Positions 34,404-42,706 of a stretch of DNA of 64,000 bases are shown piece by piece (the first letter of the stretch is position 1; each line of letters starts with the position of its first letter). The stretch comes from Peribacillus glennii (GTDB lineage Bacteria; Bacillota; Bacilli; Bacillales; DSM-1321). Both the position numbers and the translations under genes were made by a program. Under the pieces are notes generated by a model. It was given only the letters and a program-made list of their open reading frames with translations. It was not told the origin of the DNA and did no database searches. The stretch covers positions 1 to 64,000 of the forward strand of contig NZ_QVTD01000004.1 in assembly GCF_003429105.1 (NCBI RefSeq), given 5' to 3'.

Positions 34404-34474
34404 TTTTTGGCTCACTCATGTAAACCCCGGTTTTACATGCTTTTTAGTAAAACTCAAATGAGCCAAAAATCAAC
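34404..34474. repeat. repeat family B, copy 2 (compact, both ends kept)
   Basis: TTTTTGGCTCA and TGAGCCAAAAA form perfect 11-bp terminal inverted repeats about 66 nt apart; the inside contains AACCCCGGTTTTACATGC. It lies between pepF and coiA. Confidence 0.65.
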
Positions 34475-34588
34475 GAATCTTTTTAACAATCTTCCTTCTA
34501 TAGCTCAACTTATATTTTATTATTTCTCCCCGCCCGGATGAAATCCTGCTTATTTTCGCTGCCCCTGATACTTCCCCTATATTTTACT

Positions 34589-35779
34589 TTACTTACCCCA
34601 TTGAAGCAGGTTTTGATGCACATAATAAAAATTTTTCTCCAATTCCACCGCTTGTGCTACCGTCCGTGGAATCTCAACTTTCTTCCTTACTTTAAAGTAT
34701 CCTTTTTCCCGCTCTTCTATATACCCAGTGCTCAGCAAGAATGACACATAGCCAAACAGCGGGAATAAGCAGTCTTTTTCAGAAATGAGCGGCAGCACCC
34801 TTAACCGAATATGGCCCATGTCTATTCTATTTCTATAGGCCTGGATAAATTCATTCATCAAAACGGGCCGGCCTTCTTCCTTTCTGTATATAGTATCGGT
34901 GAAAATATAAGATTGCCATCGGATAGCCGCTGTCTCTACCATATGTATGCCTGGGACAGGTATGCCAATTTCTGGAGGGAGAGTCGCAGGCGTTAATTGA
35001 TTTATATACAAATTACGGTAAAACGGATCCTTCCAGTTGGCGGATTTTCCATTGTGGAACGACCAGGCCCTCCTCTTTTCCCTCCACCTGGAAAGAAAGG
35101 GAAAAACGCCTGATTGCATTTCGAATAAATCATTAAATGATAAACCGGATAGCGGAAAATGGCTATGAAGGGCGAAGGCTGTTCGTGGAGAAAACGGGAT
35201 GATTTTGTGAAGTTTTGCAAGACGGTGTTTGAGCGGACAATATGCAACAATCGAAGGAGATTCTTGGCTGCCTGATAAAAAGAGCCAATCGAAATGACGC
35301 AGGGAAAATTCATTTTGCCCCAATTTGTTAATATTCTTTTCACCAAGAATCCAGACTGGAAAAATTCCCGCACTGAGATAGGAATTTGTCCTCTGAATAA
35401 ACACTTCTTCCGGAATGCTGGAACACTGGAACTCAATGGCATATTTCTTATTTCCTGACATAACGAGAATGTCAGCCCTTTGTTTTATTTCTGGAATGTA
35501 GGCCTCAAGCGTCGCAGGGTATTGAGTGGAAACCCATTGGTACAGGTTCAATTTGCCTAAAAGATGATACTCTGATTCAGGTTCTGAGAACGCATGGCAA
35601 GAGGAGTTACGTTTGTGGGCAAAATGGGGAACTTTCATCTTTCCCGCTTTGATGGTTACTTCGTTTTCACAACATGGACAATGGTAATGGCCTTCCTTCT
35701 TCATCTCGATAATCTTTTCTTTAGTCTCGATATTAAAGAGCGTAACTAATGAACCGTTATGATTTTTTGCTGTGAGCAT
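34589..35779 (-). CDS. coiA: competence protein CoiA
   Basis: A 396-residue protein needed for DNA recombination during transformation. An N-terminal zinc-knuckle-like CPCCENEV (about 34-41), FAHKRNSSCHAFSEPESEYH, and the nuclease-like core LNLYQWVSTQYPATLEAYIP, KQRADILVM and YAIEFQCSSIPEEVF (Asp and Glu-x-Gln of a PD-(D/E)xK fold) match CoiA. Start near 35779; GAAGGGGGCCGGCT lies upstream. Near mecA and spx, as in B. subtilis. Confidence 0.9.
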   Translation of the reverse strand: MLTAKNHNGSLVTLFNIETKEKIIEMKKEGHYHCPCCENEVTIKAGKMKVPHFAHKRNSSCHAFSEPESEYHLLGKLNLYQWVSTQYPATLEAYIPEIKQRADILVMSGNKKYAIEFQCSSIPEEVFIQRTNSYLSAGIFPVWILGEKNINKLGQNEFSLRHFDWLFLSGSQESPSIVAYCPLKHRLAKLHKIIPFSPRTAFALHSHFPLSGLSFNDLFEMQSGVFPFLSRWREKRRAWSFHNGKSANWKDPFYRNLYINQLTPATLPPEIGIPVPGIHMVETAAIRWQSYIFTDTIYRKEEGRPVLMNEFIQAYRNRIDMGHIRLRVLPLISEKDCLFPLFGYVSFLLSTGYIEEREKGYFKVRKKVEIPRTVAQAVELEKNFYYVHQNLLQWGK

Positions 35780-35907
35780 AGCCGGCCCCCTTCCTATCTG
35801 TAATATTCTATCTGATCGATGTGAATTCCTTTTTATCTATCAGAAAAATACTTGCAGATTGGCAAGCCTTTGTATCAAACGAACATTAAGCGGGACTGGC
35901 CCACAGC

Positions 35908-36004
35908 ATGTGGGGGCACGCAGGAGAAGATATAAGGACGTGTTGCACTTAGCCTGAGTTCTGCTTTTGCAGGTAAGAAAGCCATTAACTTTATTACCTG
36001 CAAA
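35908..36004 (-). repeat. repeat family C, copy 2
   Basis: Hairpin CCCACAGCATGTGGG, then AGAAGATATAAGGACGTG, TTGCACTTAGCCTGAG and hairpin TTGCAGGTAA / TTACCTGCAA. It is directly followed by the cls terminator. Confidence 0.65.
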
Positions 36005-36005
36005 A

Positions 36006-36042
36006 AAGATTGAAACCTAAGTCGGTTTCAATCTTTTTTTGC
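36006..36042. terminator. bidirectional terminator of cls
   Basis: AAGATTGAAACC pairs perfectly with GGTTTCAATCTT; T-run on the right and A-run on the left. It ends 4 nt before the cls stop. Confidence 0.9.
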
Positions 36043-36045
36043 CAC

Positions 36046-37554
36046 TTACAAAAGAGGCGACAATAATCTGCATGTTGATTCGATGATTTTCAAGCCAAGG
36101 TTGCGCTTTGAAAATGTCTCGATATGAAGCTCCCGTGATTCGAGGATATCGTGTAAATAATCGTTAACCAGCTTTTGGGTGCTCCTTGTTTTGTAAAGGA
36201 AGGCATTTACCTCAAAATTCAAATGAAAGCTTCTCATATCCATATTCGAGGTACCAATGGACGCCAGTTCATTGTCCACAATCACTATTTTGCTATGCAT
36301 GAAGCCTTGTTTATATTCAAAAATCCGGACACCTGCTTCAAGCATTTCCGGAAAATAGGAGCGGGAGGCATGGAAAACGATTCGCTTGTCCGGGTTTTTC
36401 GGGACAAGGAGCCTAACGTCAAGGCCGCTTAAGGCGGCTATTTTCAAGGCCTGGAAAATATCATCATCAGGAATGAAATAGGGTGAAGCAATCCAGACAG
36501 ATTCCTTTGCCGATGCAATCATCGAAAAGAATATGCTCTTGATCACCGTATATTCATTATCGGGGCCTCCCGCAATCATTTGCACTCCTCCATGTTTATG
36601 GACAATCGGCATGGGCGAAAGATATTCATCCGTCAGGAAGCTGTGGTCTGTACTGTAATACCAATCCTGCAAAAATATCAGCTGCAAAGAACGCACAGCC
36701 TCTCCCTTCAACATCAGATGGGTATCCCGCCAAAAACCGAAATATTCACTGCGGCCGAGATACTCATCCCCTATATTCAATCCGCCCATGAAGGCCGTCT
36801 GTCCGTCAACGACAATTATTTTCCGATGGTTACGAAAGTTAAATTTATTATTCAAGAACGGTAAACGGACTGGCCCAAACGCAACCATTTCGACACCTGC
36901 GTTCTTTAAGTCCTGTATATAATCCCTTGAAAGCTGCCAGGACCCGACTGCATCGTACAAAAACCGAATTTTCACCCCCTGTTTTGCTTTTTGGATTAAA
37001 ACATCCTTTATTTCCATCCCTATGTTATCATGTCGCACGATATAATATTCCAGATGGATATGGTGATTGGCCTTCTTAAGTTCTTCAATTATATGTGAAA
37101 AAGTCTCCTGCCCATTTGTTAACACTTGTGTTTCCGTTCCAAAGGAAATAGGACTGTTGCCGATCCGCTGGGCAAGCTTAAAAAGCTTCTGCTGATGCTC
37201 TCCCATCTCCATGATTCTTTCATTGCTGATATCGGGCTCGCCATTTACCTTTAAAAACGCTTCCTTATCAAGAAAATATTTTTTTCGGAACATTCTTTCT
37301 TTGCGGAAATTCCGCCCGAACAAGAAATAAAAGATAAAACCCACTAACGGGAAAGCGCCAAACACAACCAACCACGTAAGCGTCTGGGTCGGGTGCCTGT
37401 TTTCAAGAAATATAATGATTCCAATAATGATAACCGACAGCGAAAGCAATACACTGAAATAACCAAGGATGCCGCCTTTGAAATTATCCCTGAACAAATA
37501 CCATAAACCCCACATAACCGCGATCAAAAAAGCAATTCGAATCGTATTTTTCAC
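36046..37554 (-). CDS. cls: cardiolipin synthase
   Basis: A 502-residue phospholipase D-type enzyme that joins two phosphatidylglycerols. Two N-terminal membrane helices (about 5-25 and 33-52) precede HKD motif 1, NHRKIIVVDGQTAFMGGLNI, and HKD motif 2, MHSKIVIVDNELASIGTSNM. The SD-preceded start is GTG 37554 (AGGTGG, 5-nt spacing, reading MKNTIRIAFLI); the longer frame to 37584 begins with no site. Single gene with its own terminator. This gene is not found between coiA and mecA in B. subtilis 168. Confidence 0.93.
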   Translation of the reverse strand: MKNTIRIAFLIAVMWGLWYLFRDNFKGGILGYFSVLLSLSVIIIGIIIFLENRHPTQTLTWLVVFGAFPLVGFIFYFLFGRNFRKERMFRKKYFLDKEAFLKVNGEPDISNERIMEMGEHQQKLFKLAQRIGNSPISFGTETQVLTNGQETFSHIIEELKKANHHIHLEYYIVRHDNIGMEIKDVLIQKAKQGVKIRFLYDAVGSWQLSRDYIQDLKNAGVEMVAFGPVRLPFLNNKFNFRNHRKIIVVDGQTAFMGGLNIGDEYLGRSEYFGFWRDTHLMLKGEAVRSLQLIFLQDWYYSTDHSFLTDEYLSPMPIVHKHGGVQMIAGGPDNEYTVIKSIFFSMIASAKESVWIASPYFIPDDDIFQALKIAALSGLDVRLLVPKNPDKRIVFHASRSYFPEMLEAGVRIFEYKQGFMHSKIVIVDNELASIGTSNMDMRSFHLNFEVNAFLYKTRSTQKLVNDYLHDILESRELHIETFSKRNLGLKIIESTCRLLSPLL

Positions 37555-37668
37555 AAAGACCACCTGCCCTGCCAACATCTTCACTTTTTACTTAGATACC
37601 CCAAATTAATTTTACGCAATCCTCCCGGGACCTTAGGAGTTTTTACTATGACTGATACCATGATAAAA

Positions 37669-37698
37669 AAGCCGATTCCTTGAATGAAATCGGCTTGA
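37669..37698. terminator. terminator of mecA
   Basis: AAGCCGATT and AATCGGCTT pair around 8 nt; on the minus strand TTTTTTATC follows. It overlaps the region just beyond the mecA stop. Confidence 0.88.
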
Positions 37699-37700
37699 AA

Positions 37701-38372
37701 TTATGCGAAATATTTATTTACCGTATCAAAAACATCGCTTTCCATTACTACTTTTCCATATTCTTCGAGCATATGGACGGTAATTGGCGATTCCTCACTG
37801 TATTCAAGAAGAACACTCAATATATTATCGATTTCATCTTCGTCGGTCTCATCCTCGGAAAACTCAATATACAGGTAATATTTATTTTGGTATGCAAACA
37901 GCTTTGTAACAAGTTCATCCAAGCCTTGGCGGTTACTCAATGCAATTAAGTCATCGAAATCCTCAAACTGTGTAATGAACTCCAAGATGCCATCCTCAAA
38001 CTGAAGAATATGTTCATCTTGGTGCTTTCCCTGGAAATGCTGATCAAGCAGTGATTCAATCTTTTCGTCCACCGGCAAATCCTTCAGCTTGTCTTCTGAA
38101 ATTGGCAATTCCAGCCTTTGGCCGTCTTTGCTTAGCTGTGCCCGGGTAACAAGAACTTCCAGCCCTTTTTCAAGTGCCTGTACCTGAATCCATAAAGGAC
38201 CTTCAATCATGAATTCTTCTTCCTGGTGCACTTCATCCATCATTTCCCAGAAAAGCTCCTCACTGCGTTCACGGCTATACCAGATTTCTTCCCGGTCAAA
38301 GCCCCGTTCCTCAATATCTATATAAGAAATGTAAAACTTAACGGTATCTTCATTGATCCTTTCAATTTCCAC
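37701..38372 (-). CDS. mecA: adaptor protein MecA
   Basis: A 223-residue adaptor that targets ComK and other proteins to ClpCP and activates ClpC hexamers. The N-terminal substrate domain MEIERINEDTVKFYISYID, an acidic variable linker (about 100-130) and the C-terminal ClpC-binding domain (ILQFEDGILEFITQFEDFDD, YYLYIEFSEDETDEDEIDN, EYGKVVMESDVFDTVNKYFA) are all present. Start ATG 38372 follows GAAGGGAGAGGGACTATCGTG. Single gene with terminator. Spx and CoiA genes flank it. Confidence 0.97.
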   Translation of the reverse strand: MEIERINEDTVKFYISYIDIEERGFDREEIWYSRERSEELFWEMMDEVHQEEEFMIEGPLWIQVQALEKGLEVLVTRAQLSKDGQRLELPISEDKLKDLPVDEKIESLLDQHFQGKHQDEHILQFEDGILEFITQFEDFDDLIALSNRQGLDELVTKLFAYQNKYYLYIEFSEDETDEDEIDNILSVLLEYSEESPITVHMLEEYGKVVMESDVFDTVNKYFA

Positions 38373-38946
38373 GATAGTCCCTCTCCCTTCTGTTCACATT
38401 TTGAAGGGATAATTACCCCCGGGCGACATCGCCCTTTCTAATATCATTACCCTTAAAGCCTGATTTGTAATCACAGCCTCAATGGTAAAAAATATTCTAT
38501 TTTTCTTTTATTTTATGACAAATCAGTTCATAAGGGAAATAAAAAACATGTCCAAAATGAAAAACAATTGTTTGCCTAAGGTTTCACTAATTTTATTAGA
38601 AAATTTTCCTGTTGGCAAGCCCCATTAACGTGGGATCAGGGACTGTTCCCATTGAGCCAGGAAGGCTATATAGTTTCCGGACCGCAAAAAAAATGAAGAA
38701 TCCGTGAACTTTCGAGACTCTTCAAAAACATGATATAAAAAATAATACTTTAGAATGTCAAAACAGCCCTGCTATGGAATATAGCAGGGTTTCTTACATC
38801 ATAAGAAAGTATCCTGAGTTCGTTTTACAAGTCTGTACTTGAACTGACTAAGACATGCGGACGCGGCACTCTTGTTCGGCCAGTGCCAGTCTCACGTCAA
38901 AATGTTTTGCCGGCAATCCTCAGGTGGGGCGCTTCCGTTATTCTTT
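38373..38946. other. mecA-spx intergenic region
   Basis: No gene supported. It contains two terminator-like hairpins for the spx transcript: CCCTGCTAT / ATAGCAGGG at 38767-38788, and on the minus strand TGAAGAGTC / GATTCTTCA with TTTTTTTT at 38690-38730. The mecA promoter must also lie here. Confidence 0.6.
38767..38792. terminator. terminator downstream of spx
   Basis: CCCTGCTAT pairs with ATAGCAGGG around four bases with TTTCTT on the plus side and CTGTTTTG on the minus side. Confidence 0.75.
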
Positions 38947-39342
38947 TTAGTTCACCATCTTTTGTGCTTCACGCAGCTGGAATGTACGCACCTTGCGTGG
39001 CAGGAAACGGCGGATTTCATCTTCGTTGTATCCTACCTGAAGCCTTTTTTCGTCAAGGATAATCGGCCGTCTTAACATGCCGGGATTATCTTTAATCAAT
39101 TTATACAATTCTTGAAGGGGCAAAGCCTCCAAGTTCACGTTTAACTTTTGAAAAGTTTTCGATCTTGTGGAAATAATCTCGTCTGTACCATCTTCAGTCA
39201 TTCGAAGTATTTCTTTAATTTCTTCGATAGACAGGTTCTCAGAAAAGATATTCCTTTCCGAATAGGCTATCTCATGTTCTTCGAGCCAAGCCTTTGCTTT
39301 GCGGCATGATGTACAGCTTGGTGAAGTATATAATGTAACCAT
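38947..39342 (-). CDS. spx: transcriptional regulator Spx
   Basis: A 131-residue ArsC-like protein that binds the RNA polymerase alpha C-terminal domain and redirects transcription in thiol-oxidative stress. The redox switch CTSC is at residues 10-13 in [18 protein letters not shown]; the alpha-CTD contact region [20 protein letters not shown] and the C-terminal AQKMVN are intact, although the ClpXP degron LAN-type end of B. subtilis is replaced by KMVN. Start ATG 39342 (second of an ATGATG pair) with GGGAGTG upstream. A palindrome overlaps its probable promoter. Confidence 0.96.
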   Translation of the reverse strand: MVTLYTSPSCTSCRKAKAWLEEHEIAYSERNIFSENLSIEEIKEILRMTEDGTDEIISTRSKTFQKLNVNLEALPLQELYKLIKDNPGMLRRPIILDEKRLQVGYNEDEIRRFLPRKVRTFQLREAQKMVN

Positions 39343-39428
39343 CATTCACTCACACTCCCTGAAAATAGAATCGGTGATCTATGCTGGGAAATCATTTTAT
39401 TTTGTTGCTACTTATTTCACCCTAATTT

Positions 39429-39467
39429 GAAATTACTTTAAATAAGTAATTTCTATTAATTATTATA
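39429..39467 (-). promoter_or_regulatory. putative spx promoter with operator-like palindrome
   Basis: On the minus strand a TATAAT (39462-39467) is followed about 9-33 nt downstream by the perfect palindrome GAAATTACTT - 5 nt - AAGTAATTTC. The site would overlap the transcription start of spx, in the manner of YodB/PerR-type repression, although the sequence does not match those consensus sites closely. The -35 is weak (TATTCA). Confidence 0.5.
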
Positions 39468-39761
39468 CACTAAAACTAGTAAATTGAATACCCTTTTTCA
39501 AAAATGTTAAAAACACAATAAAATTCTTATCCAAAGCTTATAAATCCTTCATTTATCACTGCCGGCCGGGTATTCGATTCTAAAGTCTCGCCATAAAAAG
39601 ACAGCTTTCATTCTCAATTACAAGGACTTTTTGTAGCTTTCAGTGATAATGAAAAAACATCTTTCATACCTTATAACATATACCCGGAGGTTCGCTTCCT
39701 AAACATATTTCAATCAATAATGTCAAATGTTAAGACTGAATTTATTAAATTTATAACTGTT

Positions 39762-39870
39762 GTTTGGCTCATTCATGTTAAACCAACATTTAAATACTAT
39801 TCAGTTTACTGATTGTTGCTACAGCTGAAAGGCGTGTAAAAACAAAAATTATGTAATAATGGATAATTCT
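39762..39870. repeat. repeat family B, copy 3 (rearranged)
   Basis: Left end TTTGGCTCATTCATGTTAA, ACC, then later the inverted phrase GCTGAAAGGCGTGTAAAAAC. The right end is not clear. Confidence 0.45.
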
Positions 39871-40027
39871 TTGGTTTAACTTATATAATTATTCTAGTGC
39901 TTTTTAAATATTTTATGAATGGGAGCTTTTTTTTCTTTTAAAAAGGCAATTTATCAAATAAAATAACATTTAGAAGTAATCCAAGGGCTGCGGCTTCAAG
40001 AGCTGCACCTATATCAGGAGGATTGTG

Positions 40028-40216
40028 ATGGCTGCTTATTTTTTTGATTTTATAATCGTAGCTCTTCTTATAATCGGCATAACTGCCATCAATGGTGTTT
40101 TGACCAACGGCATTGGCGAGAAAGTATTCGGCGGCAAACGGCATTCAGCCATTGCCGATCATTCCGCAGAGATCCAATCGGGCTGGAAAAGCGTAGGCGG
40201 TAAAGAGAAAAAATAA
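40028..40216 (+). CDS. 62-residue single-pass membrane protein
   Basis: ATG 40028 follows CAGGAGGATTGTG. One hydrophobic segment (about 4-22, FFDFIIVALLIIGITAING) is followed by a Gly/Lys-rich polar tail (GEKVFGGKRHSAIADHSAEI, then SGWKSVGGKEKK). I do not recognise the family. It is the only plus-strand gene between yizD and the trpS region. A long branched hairpin with a terminal TTTTTCTTTT (40250-40321) follows it and probably ends its transcript. Confidence 0.65.
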   Translation: MAAYFFDFIIVALLIIGITAINGVLTNGIGEKVFGGKRHSAIADHSAEIQSGWKSVGGKEKK

Positions 40217-40249
40217 CAACATGTATTGCATTAGCTTAAAAACAACGAT

Positions 40250-40321
40250 AAAAGGATACCAAAAAGAGGTCAGGCGCTTTCGAACTGAACCCTCTAACAG
40301 GCATCCTTTTTCTTTTATCGG
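40250..40321 (+). terminator. branched hairpin terminator
   Basis: Outer stem GATAAAAGGATACC / GGCATCC...TTTTATC and inner stem AGAGGTCAG / CTGAACCCTCT, with T-rich right arm. Confidence 0.5.
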
Positions 40322-40380
40322 AAAGCAAAAGACTCATACATCTATATACTTACATAATCCATTAACCTGCACGCAAAAAC

Positions 40381-41586
40381 TTATGGGGTATATTCTACAT
40401 CTGTCGTGTAACGGTTTGCCGCATTCCAGAGCAGGTATTCGTCAATTCCATTGTCCTTCAGTGCCTTTATTTGGGCATCCACTTCCGCTTTTCCATATTT
40501 TTTATAATTCCCCGCGCCCAGGTATGAAGCAGTGAAATCCTGGAGCCATGGCCTTGAAACAGGGGGCGTCTTTAATGCTTTCAGTTTTCGCTTTTCAAGC
40601 TTTGCATACTCATCAACCAATTTGTAAGGTTCAAGATCCGGTTTAGCAATCCCAAAATAGGAGGTCCAGTGGCTTGGATAGATCATGGACGATATGACAT
40701 CAACATTTTCTGAGATTTTCGAAAAATTTTGCCCAATTCCGGGTGCTTCCGGCAATGTGGCAGAATAGCCGAAAATATCAACGGATACTTTTACTCCGTA
40801 TGGCTGCAGTTTCTCACGGGCATAAGCTACAAAATCAGTTACAGCCTGGACCCGTTTTTGCGTATTGTCCATTTTAATGTCCTTATATTCGCCCATTCCA
40901 TATTTCAGTGTACTGTCCCTTTTTTCAAACCCTTCAGGAAAGCGGACATAGTCAAATTGAATTTCCTGGAATCCCATTTTGGCTGCTTCAATGGCGATTC
41001 CTACATTATAGTCCCATACTTCCTTCATGAATGGATTAACAAATGATTCTCCTCTTCCATTTTTCCAGACTTCTTTGCCCTCCATATAAGAGAGACCCGG
41101 GTTTTTTTTCGACAAAATGGAATCCTTGAATACAACAACCCTTGCAATTGGATAGATTTGTTTCTTTTCCAGCTGTTTAAGTATTCGGGCGGGTTTCTTT
41201 ATGTAGTTTTTTCCAATTTCTGCATAAGGGGATTTCGGGTTTTCAGGCCGATAGGTGACATTGCCCCAGTCGTCCTTGATATCAATGACCATTGCATTCA
41301 ATTCGGTGTTGTCAATGAAATTGACCAGCTGGTTAAAGTTGCTGCCCCCTGCCGAATGCCCCGTTACGTATATGCCTCTGACTGCATCCGGATATTTAAA
41401 CGTCAGGCCTGAATCATAAATAAACCTGGCCATGCCTGTTGGTATATTTTTGGAGGAAAGTGAAATTTGGTTTTTCTGATGGCTTGACGATGCAACTGCA
41501 TCGTCTGCGTGAACGGGAATTCCCTGTGCGGCTGCAGCTCCGACAAAAAGGATTCCGCTGATCGCCAGCCGTTTTAAGACATTCAT
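40381..41586 (-). CDS. secreted putative glycoside hydrolase (DUF4015)
   Basis: A 401-residue exported protein. Signal peptide MNVLKRLAISGILFVGAAAA with cleavage near HADDA. The TIM-barrel-like domain follows: RGIYVTGHSAG, LNAMVIDIKDDWGNVTY, FQEIQFDYVRFPEG, VKVSVDIFGYS, VDVISSMIYPSHW, and RPWLQDFTASYLG. These are the conserved strands of the DUF4015 putative glycosyl hydrolases, whose substrate is not established. Start ATG 41586 follows AGAGGAGCTGCAAT. Single gene behind the opp operon. Confidence 0.88.
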   Translation of the reverse strand: MNVLKRLAISGILFVGAAAAQGIPVHADDAVASSSHQKNQISLSSKNIPTGMARFIYDSGLTFKYPDAVRGIYVTGHSAGGSNFNQLVNFIDNTELNAMVIDIKDDWGNVTYRPENPKSPYAEIGKNYIKKPARILKQLEKKQIYPIARVVVFKDSILSKKNPGLSYMEGKEVWKNGRGESFVNPFMKEVWDYNVGIAIEAAKMGFQEIQFDYVRFPEGFEKRDSTLKYGMGEYKDIKMDNTQKRVQAVTDFVAYAREKLQPYGVKVSVDIFGYSATLPEAPGIGQNFSKISENVDVISSMIYPSHWTSYFGIAKPDLEPYKLVDEYAKLEKRKLKALKTPPVSRPWLQDFTASYLGAGNYKKYGKAEVDAQIKALKDNGIDEYLLWNAANRYTTDVEYTP

Positions 41587-41733
41587 ATTGCAGCTCCTCT
41601 CTGGGTCTCTAATCTCAAATACTAGTATAATGTAACTGAAAGAAAGTGAAATGCGCTTTTCGTACGATTCTGAGAAAAAAAGATAGTCAGATACCTTTAC
41701 CACCTACACACATATTTATTCCTACTAGAAAAA

Positions 41734-41766
41734 AAAACGACCTCCGGTTTGAAGGTCGTTTTTTTT
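41734..41766. terminator. terminator of the opp operon
   Basis: AACGACCTCC and GAAGGTCGTT pair; eight A on the left give the U-run for the minus strand and eight T on the right serve the plus strand. It overlaps the oppF stop. Confidence 0.92.
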
Positions 41767-42706
41767 ATTTGGCATGGATTGCCTGGTATTGCTTTAACTC
41801 CGCTTCTGAGCAATAGACAAAATGCCCGGGAGTCACTTCACGCATCTTTACATCCTCACCCTCTGCATAATCATGAATGTTAGGGTTATACACTTTCCGT
41901 TTTCTCGTTCTCTCGCTCTCTGGATCGGGAAGAGGGATGGCTGATAACAGAGATTGGGTATATGGATGGATTGGATTTTCGTAAAGCTCATCACTAGATG
42001 CAAGTTCCACAAGCTTCCCAAAATACATGACGCCGATTCGGTCGCTTATATACTTTACCATGGACAAATCATGGGCAATGAACAAATATGTTAATCCCTT
42101 TTCCTTTTGCAGCTTTTTCATTAAGTTGACGACCTGTGCCTGAATGGAAACATCAAGGGCAGATATCGGTTCATCAGCAATGATGAATTGCGGCTGCACA
42201 GCAAGCGCGCGGGCGATCCCAATACGCTGGCGCTGTCCTCCGGAAAATTCATGAGGGTAGCGGTTTGCGTGCTCCCGGTTCAAGCCTACTGTTTCCAACA
42301 GGTCATAAACCATGTCCATACGTTCCTGTTTTGTTTTTGCAAGCCCATGGATATCAATGCCTTCAGCAATAATATCGGACACTTTCATCCGCGCGTTTAA
42401 AGAAGCGGACGGATCCTGGAAAATCATTTGCATGTTCCGGTTGAAATCCTTTAATTCTTTTTTGGACTTTTTTCCATGGACATTGGCTCCGTTAAAGATA
42501 ACTTCCCCGTCAGTGGCATTATAGAGGCGGATGATCGTACGGCCTGTCGTTGATTTACCGCAGCCTGACTCACCGACAAGACCAAGTGTTTCGCCTTTAT
42601 AAATATCAAAAGTTACATCATCAACGGCCTTTACCATGTTTGGTTTGCCTACGTTAAAGTATTGCTTTAAATTCTTGATTTCCAATAATTTCTCACGCTG
42701 TTCCAT
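41765..42706 (-). CDS. oppF: oligopeptide ABC transporter ATPase OppF
   Basis: A 313-residue ATPase. Walker A GESGCGKSTTGRT (about 44-56), Q-loop MQMIFQDPSASLNARM, signature FSGGQRQRIGIARAL (about 158-172), Walker B FIIADEPISALD. The C-terminal extension with LSAIPLPDPESERTRKRK is the Opp/Dpp-type oligopeptide domain. Its start coincides with the last base of the oppD stop. Last gene of oppABCDF, which imports peptides of about 3-5 residues, including the Phr signalling peptides in B. subtilis. Confidence 0.95.
   Translation of the reverse strand: MEQREKLLEIKNLKQYFNVGKPNMVKAVDDVTFDIYKGETLGLVGESGCGKSTTGRTIIRLYNATDGEVIFNGANVHGKKSKKELKDFNRNMQMIFQDPSASLNARMKVSDIIAEGIDIHGLAKTKQERMDMVYDLLETVGLNREHANRYPHEFSGGQRQRIGIARALAVQPQFIIADEPISALDVSIQAQVVNLMKKLQKEKGLTYLFIAHDLSMVKYISDRIGVMYFGKLVELASSDELYENPIHPYTQSLLSAIPLPDPESERTRKRKVYNPNIHDYAEGEDVKMREVTPGHFVYCSEAELKQYQAIHAK

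Larger units (their letters stand above)
39343..40027. other. long spx upstream region
   Basis: About 680 nt without a supported gene. It holds the putative spx promoter and operator (39429-39467) and repeat B3 (39762-39870). Confidence 0.55.
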
